A stretch of 64,000 nt of DNA, taken from assembly GCF_028283705.1 (NCBI RefSeq), contig NZ_JAPWKD010000034.1, positions 434,001-498,000 of the forward strand, read 5' to 3'. Under the pieces are notes generated by a model. It did not search any database. It had not been told where the DNA came from and worked only from the letters and a program-made list of their open reading frames with translations. Both the position numbers and the translations under genes were made by a program. Source of the DNA: Pantoea sp. Lineage in GTDB: Bacteria; Pseudomonadota; Gammaproteobacteria; Enterobacterales; Enterobacteriaceae. Positions 1 through 7,768 of the stretch are shown one piece after another (the stretch's first letter is position 1; the number at the start of each line of letters is the position of its first letter).

Positions 1-1221
1 CAGCGTTTTAATTTCCCGTGCGGCGGTAGTGGAGCGATGGGACAGGTTGCGTACTTCTCCGGCCACCACGGCAAAGCCTTTGCCATGTTCCCCGGCACGC
101 GCGGCTTCGACGGCGGCATTTAATGCCAGGATATTGGTCTGAAACGCAATGCCTTCAATCAGGCCGGTAATATCTTTAACTTTTAACGCACTTAAATGGA
201 TGTCGTTCATGGTGCTGAGCATGGTATCCAGCGATGCGGTACTCTGGCGCGACAGCGTGCTGGCATTATCCGCCAGTCGGGTCGCATCGCGCGTGTGGTC
301 GGCGGTCTGGCGCACAGTTTCACTCAGCTCGGTCATGCTGGCAGCGGTCTGCTCCAGCGAGGCGGCCTGTTGCTCGGTACGTGCCGAGAGATCTTCATTA
401 CCGGCAGCGATTTGCGTTGAAGCGCTGCTCACCGACCCGGCTGCGGTGTTCACCGCTGTCAGAGATTTTGAAATATGGCGCATCAGCTTATTAAAGTAAC
501 CGGCCATTCTGCTCACTTCATCGTTGCGGCTTTCGTCAGCCGCCACCGTGAGATCGAGATGCTCAGTTGCCTGCGCCATAATCGTCGAGATGTTGTTCAG
601 GCTGCGGCGGATGTGCTTAATGGTCAGCAGCGCGAATACCACAATCATCAGCACCGCGACGGTGATCCCCGCTACGGTTGCCCAGCTGACAAAATGAAAA
701 ATGGTGCGGTTGGTGGCCCGCAGTTGGTCGCCAATTGTCATGTTGAGCGCCATTTGCTGGCGATAATCGGCAATCAGCGTCTGGAGCGCGCTGCCCATGC
801 CGCCCGCGTTCTCCAGCTGGCTCGGGGCATTGGCTTTCACTGCGGCCAGGAATGCGGGCAGACGGTCGCTGATCACCTTGAGGGTGTCGCTCGCCTGCTG
901 CGCCATCCCAGCGTCTTTATCACTGGCGATATGGTCGTTTTGATACGCATTTTGCTGGTCGCGAATCTGCGCGATTTGTTGTGTTATCTGCGCTTCAGCG
1001 GCTGCGCTTTTGCTGTTTTGATATTGATACAAGGTCAGATACAGCTGCTGGCTGTGATCCGTGAGTTCGCTAAGGAGTTTGATCGAGGGAATAGCACGGC
1101 TTTGCACGTTTTCGAAGCGGTCCTGAAAGCCGCTGATAAAAGCAATCGCCAGGGTTCCCTGCGCCACGATTACGGCAGTAATAAACGCTAATGCCAGAAG
1201 CAGACGTCGGGAAATACTCAT
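1..1221 (-). CDS. Methyl-accepting chemotaxis protein (3' part outside window)
   Basis: This is a membrane chemoreceptor that senses ligands in the periplasm and controls the CheA kinase. The first 407 residues are present. A transmembrane helix near residues 7-28 is followed by a helical periplasmic domain of the Tar/Tsr four-helix type. A second transmembrane helix lies near 180-205, followed by a HAMP segment and the signalling coiled coil, which includes the conserved hairpin tip (NILALNAAVEAARAGEHG). The C-terminal methylation helix is beyond the window edge. The start is an ATG preceded by a perfect GGAGGA ribosome site. The ligand cannot be inferred. A sigma-28-type promoter lies upstream, which fits a flagellar regulon gene. 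Confidence 0.93.
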   Translation of the reverse strand, partial: MSISRRLLLALAFITAVIVAQGTLAIAFISGFQDRFENVQSRAIPSIKLLSELTDHSQQLYLTLYQYQNSKSAAAEAQITQQIAQIRDQQNAYQNDHIASDKDAGMAQQASDTLKVISDRLPAFLAAVKANAPSQLENAGGMGSALQTLIADYRQQMALNMTIGDQLRATNRTIFHFVSWATVAGITVAVLMIVVFALLTIKHIRRSLNNISTIMAQATEHLDLTVAADESRNDEVSRMAGYFNKLMRHISKSLTAVNTAAGSVSSASTQIAAGNEDLSARTEQQAASLEQTAASMTELSETVRQTADHTRDATRLADNASTLSRQSTASLDTMLSTMNDIHLSALKVKDITGLIEGIAFQTNILALNAAVEAARAGEHGKGFAVVAGEVRNLSHRSTTAAREIKTL

Positions 1222-1279
1222 AAGTCCTCCTTGATGTTCAGTCGATCCTGGCTGGCACGGCCAGAAGGGTGTCCGGCAG

Positions 1280-1307
1280 GTATCGGCAGAGACGTTAAAG
1301 AGGTTTA
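1280..1307 (-). promoter_or_regulatory. Candidate sigma-28 (FliA) promoter of the chemoreceptor gene
   Basis: Read on the minus strand there is TAAACCTC, 12 bases, then GCCGATAC, starting about 60 bases upstream of the receptor start codon. The FliA consensus is TAAAGTTT, 11 bases, GCCGATAA. The -10 element matches 7 of 8 bases and the TAAA of the -35 element is present. The spacer is one base longer than the consensus. Confidence 0.6.
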
Positions 1308-1349
1308 ATGTTTTTTTACTTCTGTGTTCCAAATTTGTGACGAATACCC

Positions 1350-1369
1350 AGGGCGATTTGCATCGCCCT
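1350..1369 (-). terminator. Perfect inverted repeat after galR, possible terminator
   Basis: AGGGCGAT and ATCGCCCT are separated by four bases, just downstream of the galR stop codon. There is no T tract on the galR side, so termination here would be weak or would depend on other factors. Confidence 0.35.
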
Positions 1370-1387
1370 TACGGATAACGACAAAAT

Positions 1388-2389
1388 TTAACCAGGTCCG
1401 CTGACGGAATGGCGTCGCACCAGCGTCGGGCTGAACATGTTAGTCACTTCCGGCATCGGCGTATCATTGGCCAGCGCTAAGGCTAGCTGCGCGGCCTGCT
1501 GCGCCATGGTGACAATCGGGTAGCGTACCGTGGTCAGACGCGGACGGACGTAGCGCGACACCAGCACATCATCGAAACCAATCAGCGACATCTCTTCCGG
1601 TACGCGGATGCCGTTGTCGCTCATCACTGCCAGTGCGCCTGCGGCCATAGAATCGTTATAACAAGCCACCGCCGTGAACTGTTTGCCGCGGCCAAGCAGC
1701 TCGGTCATTGCCTGCTCGCCGCCTACTTCATCCGGTTCGCCCCAGGCAACCAGCCGGTCGTTGCTCGGCAAGCCGTGTTCCTTCAGCGCATCGTAATAGC
1801 CTTGCAGGCGATCTTCGGCATCCGAAATGGTGTGGGTGGAGCAGATAAAGGCGATTTGCGTGTGGCCCTGCTGGATCAGATGACGTGTTGCCAGCCACGC
1901 TCCGTAGCGGTCGTCCAGCGCGATGCAGCGTGATTCAAACCCTTTCAGCAGCCGGTTGAGCAGCACCATCCCTGGCACCTGCTTCATCAGCACTTCCAGA
2001 TCCGCGTCCGGGATTTTTTTGGCATGCACCACCAGCGCATCGCAACGATGGCGCATCAGTTGCTCAATCGCCTGACGCTCTTTTTGCTCATTATGGTAAC
2101 CGTTACCAATCAGCAAAAAGTTACCGGTCTGACCCGCCACTTCATCAACCGCTTTCACCATCGCGCCGAAAAACGGGTCGGAAACATCGCCGACCACCAG
2201 GCCGAGGGTCTCGGTGGATTGCTGTGCCAGCGCGCGTGCGTTGGCGTTCGGGTGATACTGCAACTGCTCCATTGCCATGGTGACGGCGAGGCGTGAGTTC
2301 TCGCTGGCCTTGGGGGAATTATTAATCACGCGGGATACGGTCGCGACCGAGACCCCAGCCATTCTGGCAACATCCTTAATGGTAGCCAT
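1388..2389 (-). CDS. galR: Galactose operon repressor GalR (LacI family)
   Basis: This is a DNA-binding repressor of galactose uptake and metabolism genes that releases DNA on binding galactose. The N-terminal helix-turn-helix (residues 3-22, IKDVARMAGVSVATVSRVIN) and hinge are followed by a periplasmic-binding-protein-like sensor domain to the end at residue 333. The hinge and core (GLVVGDVSDPFFGAMVKAV, CYNDSMAAGALAV) follow E. coli GalR much more closely than GalS. E. coli GalR is 343 residues, and this protein lacks only a short variable tail. Its position beside the Omr RNAs and, further on, aas is conserved with E. coli. A GalR-type operator lies 17 bases before the start codon, suggesting autoregulation. 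Confidence 0.95.
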   Translation of the reverse strand: MATIKDVARMAGVSVATVSRVINNSPKASENSRLAVTMAMEQLQYHPNANARALAQQSTETLGLVVGDVSDPFFGAMVKAVDEVAGQTGNFLLIGNGYHNEQKERQAIEQLMRHRCDALVVHAKKIPDADLEVLMKQVPGMVLLNRLLKGFESRCIALDDRYGAWLATRHLIQQGHTQIAFICSTHTISDAEDRLQGYYDALKEHGLPSNDRLVAWGEPDEVGGEQAMTELLGRGKQFTAVACYNDSMAAGALAVMSDNGIRVPEEMSLIGFDDVLVSRYVRPRLTTVRYPIVTMAQQAAQLALALANDTPMPEVTNMFSPTLVRRHSVSGPG

Positions 2390-2405
2390 TCGTTAACCTG
2401 CTTCC

Positions 2406-2421
2406 GGGAAAACGTTTACAC
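2406..2421 (-). promoter_or_regulatory. GalR/GalS-type operator upstream of galR
   Basis: On the minus strand this reads GTGTAAACGTTTTCCC. It matches 15 of 16 positions of the GalR operator pattern GTGNAANCGNTTNCAC, including the central CG dyad. It lies between galR and the divergent molybdoenzyme gene, so it could act on either. Autoregulation of galR is the simplest reading. Confidence 0.7.
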
Positions 2422-2584
2422 ATGCCACCAGTGTTACGGAAATCACCCAGCGTCGCAACCCGGCAGAATGCCAGCGCTGTCGCAAAAGTGCGGAAAATCA
2501 GACGGTCGCGGCCAGGCTTTAGCCCGATACGCCCCGCATGTTATGCTGCCAGAACTAACAACACCTGCCTGCCGGACCATAACC

Positions 2585-4858
2585 ATGAAAACACGCGTGC
2601 CACACCTGGCGCATTGGGGCGCTTTTACCGCCGTAACGGAGCATGATCGCCTGACTGGCTGCGAACCTTTCTTCGCGGATGCCGATCCTTCGCCGATGCT
2701 GAATACCATTCCCGAACTGGTTTATTCGGATAAACGTATTCGCCAGCCGATGGTGCGCCGTTCGTGGCTGAAATCACGCGAGAACAGCGATCGTACCCTG
2801 CGTGGCCGTGAAGATTTTGTCGCGGTGGACTGGGATACCGCGCTGGACCTGGTGGCGGAGGAAAATCGCCGGGTGCGCGAACGTTACGGTGCTTCCGGCA
2901 TTTTTAACGGTTCTTATGGCTGGTCATCAGCCGGGCGGGTAAACCATGCACGTACCCTGATTCGTCGCTTCTATTTTCAGGGCGGTGGCGGGGTTGACCA
3001 GCAGGGCAACTACAGCTGGGGTGCAGCGCAGTTCTTTTTACCTTATGTGATTGGTACCTATATGCCGCTGACCGGTCGCGTCACTGACTGGCCGGACGTG
3101 GTGGAACATGCGGAGATTTTTGTCGCTTTTGGCGGGCTGGCGCTGAAAAATGCCCAGGTGGCGTCCGGCGGGGCCGGGCAGCACAGCCTGAAACCGGCGC
3201 TGGAGCAGCTGACCGCTAAAGGTACGCCAATCATTAACATCAGCCCGATGCGTGATGATTGTCCGGCGTTCGTCAACGCAGAGTGGATTCCGATTCGGCC
3301 CAATACCGATGTGGCGCTGATGCTGGCGCTCGGGTTCGAAATCACCCGGCGTCAGGCGGTGGATGAGGCCTTTCTTGCCAGCCACTGTACCGGCTGGCCG
3401 CAGCTGCGCGCCTATCTGCTGGGCGAAAGCGACGGCGTGGCGAAAACCCCGGAGTGGGCCAGCCAGATTACCGGCATTCCGGCGGCGCGTATTGCATTGC
3501 TGGCGCAACAGCTGATCGGCAAACGCAGCTTTATTACCTGTTCTTATTCGGTACAGCGCGCTCATCGTGGCGAGCAGCCGTACTGGATGATGATTGCGTT
3601 GTCGTCGATGCTGGGCCAGCCCGGTTTGCCGGGTGGCGGCTTCTCGTTCGGTCATGGCTCGATGAACAGCGTTGGCAATCCGCGTCAGGAAGGTCCGGCA
3701 CCGCTGATGAGCACCGGCCCTAATCCGTCTGGCCTGTCGATTCCGGTGGCGCGTATCAGCGATATGCTGCTCAACCCGGGGCAGCCTTATCGCTTCCAGG
3801 GCGAGACGCTGCATTATCCGGATATTCATCTGGTGCACTGGGCCGGTGGCAACCCGTTCCATCACCATCAGCAGCTGAATCGCCTGGTTGAAGGCTGGCA
3901 GCGCCCGGATACCGTGGTGGTGCAGGATATCGTCTGGACGCCTGCGGCGCAGATGGCGGATATCGTTTTGCCTGCCACCACCACGCTGGAGCGCAACGAT
4001 ATTGGCGGCTCCTCGCGTGACCGTTTTGTGCTGGCGATGCATCAGGCGATTAAACCGCAGCATCAGGCGCGTAATGACTTCGATATCTTTGCCGATCTCG
4101 CTGACCGCCTCGGCTATCGTGATGTCTTCACCGAAGGACGCAACGAGATGCAGTGGATCGAGCATCTGTATCAGCAATGCGCGGTGGCCCATGCGCGCAA
4201 AGGGATTCACTTCCCGGAGTTCGGTGAATTCTGGCAGCGCGGCTTCGTGGAAATTCCAGAAGGGGGGGCACCTTACGTATTTATGGATGAATTCCGCGCC
4301 AACCCGGTTACCCATCCGATTCAAACCGCCAGCGGTAAAATCGAACTTTTCTGCCAGACCATCGCCGATTATCAACTGGATGATTTTGCCGGTCACCCGG
4401 AATGGCGCGAGCCGCAGGAGTGGCTGGGGGCGGCGCTCAGTGAGCAGTTCCCGCTGCATATGATTTCAATTCAGCCATCCGATCGCCTGCATAGCCAGCT
4501 GGATGCCACCGCCACGGTACAGGCTAACAAAACCGCCGGACGCGAAACGCTATATATGCACCCGCAGGACGCGGCGGCGCGCGGGATTGTCGATGGTGAT
4601 GAGATCGACGTCAGCAACGCGCGTGGCCGAATGCTGGCCGGGGTTCGCCTCACCGATGGCCTGACGCCGGGCGTGGTAATTATCTCCACCGGAGCCTGGT
4701 TTGACCCTGGTTTTGGCCGCGCCTGGCAGCCGTGGGACCGCGCAGGCAACCCCAATGTGCTGACGCTGGATATCGGTACCTCGTCGTTAACTCAGGGGCC
4801 GAACGCCATGAGTTGCCTGGTGGAAATCAAAAAACATGAGGTTTGCACAATCCAGTAA
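2585..4858 (+). CDS. Molybdopterin oxidoreductase, biotin sulfoxide / TMAO / DMSO reductase family (BisC/TorZ-like)
   Basis: This 757-residue enzyme probably reduces an S- or N-oxide using a bis-molybdopterin guanine dinucleotide cofactor. It resembles BisC along its length (N-terminal AHWGAF; RFPMV-like motif; GSYGW; FDIFADLADR; C-terminal HRLHSQLDAT cofactor-binding region). Ser144 in GNYSWGAAQ is the expected molybdenum ligand. It has no N-terminal [4Fe-4S] cysteines and no twin-arginine signal, which points to a cytoplasmic BisC/MsrP-like repair role rather than periplasmic respiration. An upstream in-frame ATG at 2468 exists, but family similarity begins only at MKTRVPHLAHWG, so 2585 is chosen. 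It is divergent from galR, and this neighbour is not found in E. coli. The substrate is not determinable. Confidence 0.88.
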   Translation: MKTRVPHLAHWGAFTAVTEHDRLTGCEPFFADADPSPMLNTIPELVYSDKRIRQPMVRRSWLKSRENSDRTLRGREDFVAVDWDTALDLVAEENRRVRERYGASGIFNGSYGWSSAGRVNHARTLIRRFYFQGGGGVDQQGNYSWGAAQFFLPYVIGTYMPLTGRVTDWPDVVEHAEIFVAFGGLALKNAQVASGGAGQHSLKPALEQLTAKGTPIINISPMRDDCPAFVNAEWIPIRPNTDVALMLALGFEITRRQAVDEAFLASHCTGWPQLRAYLLGESDGVAKTPEWASQITGIPAARIALLAQQLIGKRSFITCSYSVQRAHRGEQPYWMMIALSSMLGQPGLPGGGFSFGHGSMNSVGNPRQEGPAPLMSTGPNPSGLSIPVARISDMLLNPGQPYRFQGETLHYPDIHLVHWAGGNPFHHHQQLNRLVEGWQRPDTVVVQDIVWTPAAQMADIVLPATTTLERNDIGGSSRDRFVLAMHQAIKPQHQARNDFDIFADLADRLGYRDVFTEGRNEMQWIEHLYQQCAVAHARKGIHFPEFGEFWQRGFVEIPEGGAPYVFMDEFRANPVTHPIQTASGKIELFCQTIADYQLDDFAGHPEWREPQEWLGAALSEQFPLHMISIQPSDRLHSQLDATATVQANKTAGRETLYMHPQDAAARGIVDGDEIDVSNARGRMLAGVRLTDGLTPGVVIISTGAWFDPGFGRAWQPWDRAGNPNVLTLDIGTSSLTQGPNAMSCLVEIKKHEVCTIQ

Positions 4859-4943
4859 GAATCTCATCGCTGGTTACATTTTGCGGGTAACTGTTGCGTT
4901 TGAGAGATGGAATCCCGTCTCTGCGCCTTGCTACAGTCAGGGT

Positions 4944-5019
4944 CCCAGAGGTATTGATGGGTGAACATCAAAAAGTTTTCTTGATTACACCGACCTGCGC
5001 AGATGCGCAGGTTTTTTTT
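4944..5019 (+). ncRNA. omrB: OmrB-like small regulatory RNA
   Basis: The 76-base element opens with CCCAGAGGTATTGATGGGTGA, close to the conserved 5' seed of E. coli OmrA and OmrB. It ends with a terminator stem CCTGCGCAGATGCGCAGG followed by eight T. The segment ATTACACC before the terminator resembles OmrB more than OmrA. A -10 element TACAGT (4932-4937) is correctly placed for a start at 4944. In E. coli these Hfq-dependent RNAs are activated by OmpR and repress outer-membrane protein and curli regulator mRNAs through the 5' seed. The location between galR and aas is conserved. Confidence 0.88.
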
Positions 5020-5133
5020 GTCTGCGGCCCACGCTAACGAACTGAAACACAGTTTTCCTGTTATCCCGCCTCGCCTTTCTTTATAACTGCTGCGATAGCC
5101 CCCGTTTTACTTTTTAATTGCAGTGGTAATACC

Positions 5134-6864
5134 ATGGCCCGAATAAAAAAACTTCTGGGAAAAGACCAGATCCAGGCCCCATTCAATCCGTTTCGTTTTC
5201 GCCTGATTTGTTTAGGTGTGCTCGGTTGTATGGGGCTGTTACTGGCACGCGTCGCTGATTTACAGCTGATTAATCATCCGATGCTGGAACACGAAGCGGA
5301 TCAGCGTTCGCTGCGTACCGTCACGTTGCCAACTAATCGTGGCACTCTGCTGGACCGTGACGGCGAAGCGCTGGCGCTCAGCGTCCCATCCCGCGATATC
5401 ATTGCCGACCCGATGCGGGTACTGGAAAGTAACCCCGATTTTACCAGCGCCAAGTGGGCCTATCTGGCTAATGCGCTGAATATGCGGCCGGATCAGCTGG
5501 CGCAGCAGATTGTCGCCAACCCGAAAAAACGCTTCCTGTACCTCGGGCGTAAAATTGAGTTAAGCATCGCCAAAGATATCGCGGCGCTGCGCCTGAAAGG
5601 CATCAGCTCGGTGTATGACGACAGCCGTTTCTATCCGATGAGTGAAGCTGCTGCGCCATTGATTGGTATCGTCGGAGCGGATAACAATGGGCTGAATGGG
5701 CTGGAAAAAGGTTTTGACCGCTTGTTGCAGGGCGAAGAGGGTAAAGAGGTTTATCGCCAGGACAAAAACGGCAATATCATCTCGATGATTGATTACCAGC
5801 CACCGCAACAGCCACCCACGGTGCAGCTTAGCATCGATAAATTTGACCAGTACACGTTGTACAGCAAACTGCGCGATGGCGTGCTGCTGAACAAAGCCGA
5901 CTCCGGCGCGGCGGTACTGGTGAAAATCGATACCGGCGAAATTCTGGCGATGGCGTCTTACCCGTCGTTCAACCCGAATAACTATGATGGCGCGACCCCC
6001 GCGCAGATGCGCAACACGGCGATAAACGACAGCTACGAACCCGGCTCCACGGTGAAACCGCTGGTGGTGATGGAAGGGCTGGAGCGCCATCTGGTGCGAC
6101 CGGATTCAGTGATCGATACCACGCCTTATTCGGTTAACGGTCACCTGATCCGTGACGTTGGCCACTGGCCGCGTCTGACCATGACCGGCATTTTGCAGAA
6201 GTCGAGCGACATCGGGGTCTCCCATATTGCGCTGGCGATGCCTGCTGAGGCGCTGGTGAATACCTATCAGGCCTTTGGTCTCGGCAAACCCACCGGATTA
6301 GGGCTGACCGGCGAAAGCGTCGGTTACTTCCCGCTGCATCGTGAGCGTTGGGCGGATATCGAACGCGCGACCTTTGCCTTTGGTTACGGCCTGCGCGTCA
6401 CGCCGCTGCAAATTGCGCGTGAATACGCCACGCTGGGGTCGTATGGCATCTATCGCCCGCTGTCGATCACCAAGGTGACGCCACCGGTGCTGGGTAAACA
6501 GGTGGCCGATCCGCAAATCGTGCAAACCGTGGTGCATATGCTGGAGAGCGACGTATTGCCAGGGGGAACCGGGGTGAAAGCCGCCGTGCCGGGTTACCGG
6601 CTGGCGACCAAAACCGGTACCGCAGAGAAGATGGGCAGCAGCGGTAAATATGATGGCGGTTACGTCAACTACACCGCAGGCATCGCACCCGCCAGCCATC
6701 CGGAAGTGGCGCTGGTGGTGATGATCAACCATCCGACCGCCGGTGACCACTTTGGTGGTTCGGTGGCGGCTCCGGTCTTCGGCAACATTATGGGGCCAGT
6801 GCTGAAACATATGAATATCGCGCCCGACGCCATCTACAGCAAACCAGCACCCGATAAATCTTAA
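5134..6864 (+). CDS. Class B penicillin-binding protein, paralogue of FtsI (PBP3-like transpeptidase)
   Basis: This 576-residue septal-type peptidoglycan transpeptidase has a short cytoplasmic N-terminus, one membrane anchor (about residues 24-42), a PBP dimerisation domain and a C-terminal transpeptidase domain. The catalytic SxxK is Ser305-Thr-Val-Lys308 and the KTG box is Lys493-Thr-Gly. The SxN box reads Ser357-Ser-Asp359, where E. coli FtsI has SSN. The sequence is clearly FtsI-like (EPGSTVKP, ATFAFGYGLRVTPLQ, GSYGIYRPLSITKV), but it is not in the mra/dcw cluster. That makes it an accessory copy comparable in concept to Salmonella PBP3SAL. It stands alone between the two Omr RNA genes. 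Confidence 0.9.
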   Translation: MARIKKLLGKDQIQAPFNPFRFRLICLGVLGCMGLLLARVADLQLINHPMLEHEADQRSLRTVTLPTNRGTLLDRDGEALALSVPSRDIIADPMRVLESNPDFTSAKWAYLANALNMRPDQLAQQIVANPKKRFLYLGRKIELSIAKDIAALRLKGISSVYDDSRFYPMSEAAAPLIGIVGADNNGLNGLEKGFDRLLQGEEGKEVYRQDKNGNIISMIDYQPPQQPPTVQLSIDKFDQYTLYSKLRDGVLLNKADSGAAVLVKIDTGEILAMASYPSFNPNNYDGATPAQMRNTAINDSYEPGSTVKPLVVMEGLERHLVRPDSVIDTTPYSVNGHLIRDVGHWPRLTMTGILQKSSDIGVSHIALAMPAEALVNTYQAFGLGKPTGLGLTGESVGYFPLHRERWADIERATFAFGYGLRVTPLQIAREYATLGSYGIYRPLSITKVTPPVLGKQVADPQIVQTVVHMLESDVLPGGTGVKAAVPGYRLATKTGTAEKMGSSGKYDGGYVNYTAGIAPASHPEVALVVMINHPTAGDHFGGSVAAPVFGNIMGPVLKHMNIAPDAIYSKPAPDKS

Positions 6865-6879
6865 CGAAATCATGATGTA

Positions 6880-6909
6880 AACGAGGTGGTGAAGTTTTCA
6901 CACCTCGTT
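6880..6909 (+). terminator. Stem-loop after the PBP3-like gene
   Basis: AACGAGGTG and CACCTCGTT form a nine-base-pair stem with a 12-base loop, 15 bases after the stop codon. The following T tract is interrupted (gcattt), so it is a moderate terminator candidate. It also separates the PBP gene from the OmrA-like promoter. Confidence 0.55.
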
Positions 6910-6976
6910 GCATTTCCCCTAATTCCGTTGCGTTTTCCCGCTGTCGTCAGCACACCGTTGATGCGAGGATGAAAGT

Positions 6977-7067
6977 CCCAGAGGTATTGATGGGTGTGAA
7001 GAACGGCAGCTCACGCTGCTCACCCTGTTCTGTTGCACCGACCCACGCAGATGCGTGGGTTTTTTTT
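6977..7067 (+). ncRNA. omrA: OmrA-like small regulatory RNA
   Basis: This second element of about 91 bases starts with the same CCCAGAGGTATTGATGGGTG seed as the copy at 4944. It ends with CCCACGCAGATGCGTGGG plus eight T. The internal CCCTGTTCTGTTGCACC resembles E. coli OmrA (CCCTGTCTCTTGCACC). The stem sequence of its terminator differs from the first copy by compensating changes (CACGC/GCGTG against TGCGC/GCGCA), which supports a real structure. The -10 region is weak, as may be expected of an activator-dependent promoter. Confidence 0.85.
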
Positions 7068-7224
7068 GCCTGCGATTCAGAGCCAAATCATGATGGTCAG
7101 GCAATGCTAAATCGCTCACACCTCTTATCTATCCCTTAACGTTCCCCCGCCAACAAAAAAATATCTCGTCGTGTAACGTATGCCACAACGCACTGCGATG
7201 TCGCATTCCATCAAGGTCCGCCAG

Positions 7225-7256
7225 CCCCTTACTGTGTTGGTAGCGCAGGTAAGGGG
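7225..7256 (+). repeat. Inverted repeat ahead of the small RHH-like gene
   Basis: CCCCTTAC (7225-7232) and GTAAGGGG (7249-7256) are separated by 16 bases and end about 30 bases before the start codon at 7289. There is no T run. It could be an operator for the small DNA-binding-like protein or an mRNA leader hairpin. Confidence 0.45.
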
Positions 7257-7288
7257 CGAATAACTTCTTTCCGTTGAGTCGAAACCCT

Positions 7289-7477
7289 ATGCCAAAAATC
7301 AAAGACCGAACGCCAAAAGGCGAAGGCCGCTCGGCGGCATTTCAGCTACGTATTCATCCGGAATTGCATGATCAGTTACGCGCGCTAACCGATGATGACA
7401 ACGTGACCTTGTCTTACTGGTTAAAGGATTTGGCACGGCGTGAGCTACGCCGTCGCGGGATAGAACCGAAAGGTTAA
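7289..7477 (+). CDS. Small ribbon-helix-helix-like protein (unknown)
   Basis: This 62-residue basic protein is not one I recognise by name. The core (AAFQLRIHPELHDQLRALTDDDNVTLSYWLKDLARRELRRRG) has the strand-helix-helix pattern of Arc/MetJ/HicB-antitoxin ribbon-helix-helix DNA-binding proteins. No toxin-like partner gene is adjacent, so it is not an evident toxin-antitoxin pair. An in-frame TTG at 7274 exists, but the ATG at 7289 is the more ordinary start. An inverted repeat just upstream could be its own operator. Confidence 0.6.
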   Translation: MPKIKDRTPKGEGRSAAFQLRIHPELHDQLRALTDDDNVTLSYWLKDLARRELRRRGIEPKG

Positions 7478-7481
7478 CGAC

Positions 7482-7572
7482 GCGCGATAAATCGCGCCGC
7501 TACATATGTGGGTGCAAAGTTTAGCAGTGGCGCTAACCAACGCAGTTACCGTAGCGGCGCGATTTATCGCGC
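7482..7572. repeat. REP-like inverted pair, copy A (gtagcggcgcgat family)
   Basis: GCGCGATAAATCGCGCCGCTAC (7482-7503) and GTAGCGGCGCGATTTATCGCGC (7551-7572) face each other across 47 bases. A further fragment, GCGATTTATCGCAC, follows at 7621. The same unit recurs at 22600, 26109, 48196 and 58593, always between genes. Confidence 0.85.
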
Positions 7573-7705
7573 TTAAGCCTTTTCACAAGGCCGAAAACCC
7601 GCAAAAAGCTAAAAAACACAGCGATTTATCGCACGAAAGGTTTACCATTTTCGTTTCGAAAATATGTTTTACGCAACCTTAACAGCTGTGTAGTTGCACC
7701 CTGCC

Positions 7706-7742
7706 TACAATGACTTTCCTTGAGAGTAATCATTCTCATTAC
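7706..7742 (+). promoter_or_regulatory. Candidate -10 element with Fur-like site before the RND operon
   Basis: TACAAT (7706-7711) is a plausible -10 element. Just downstream, at about 7721-7742, lies TGAGAGTAATCATTCTCATTA. On the minus strand this contains TGAGAATGATTA, resembling one half of a Fur box, but it matches only about 11 of 19 positions of the full consensus. The placement would suit repression. The Fur assignment is tentative. Confidence 0.3.
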
Positions 7743-7768
7743 TTTTACCCATCTTGTTGAGAAAAACT

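Noticed and set aside
2468..2584. N-terminal extension of the molybdoenzyme
   Set aside because: In-frame but without family similarity; conserved sequence begins at the ATG at 2585.
3038..4459. Long open frame (473 codons) on the minus strand
   Set aside because: It is antisense to the molybdoenzyme gene. Its Arg/His/Gln-rich composition is typical of the shadow of a GC-rich gene, with no recognisable domain.
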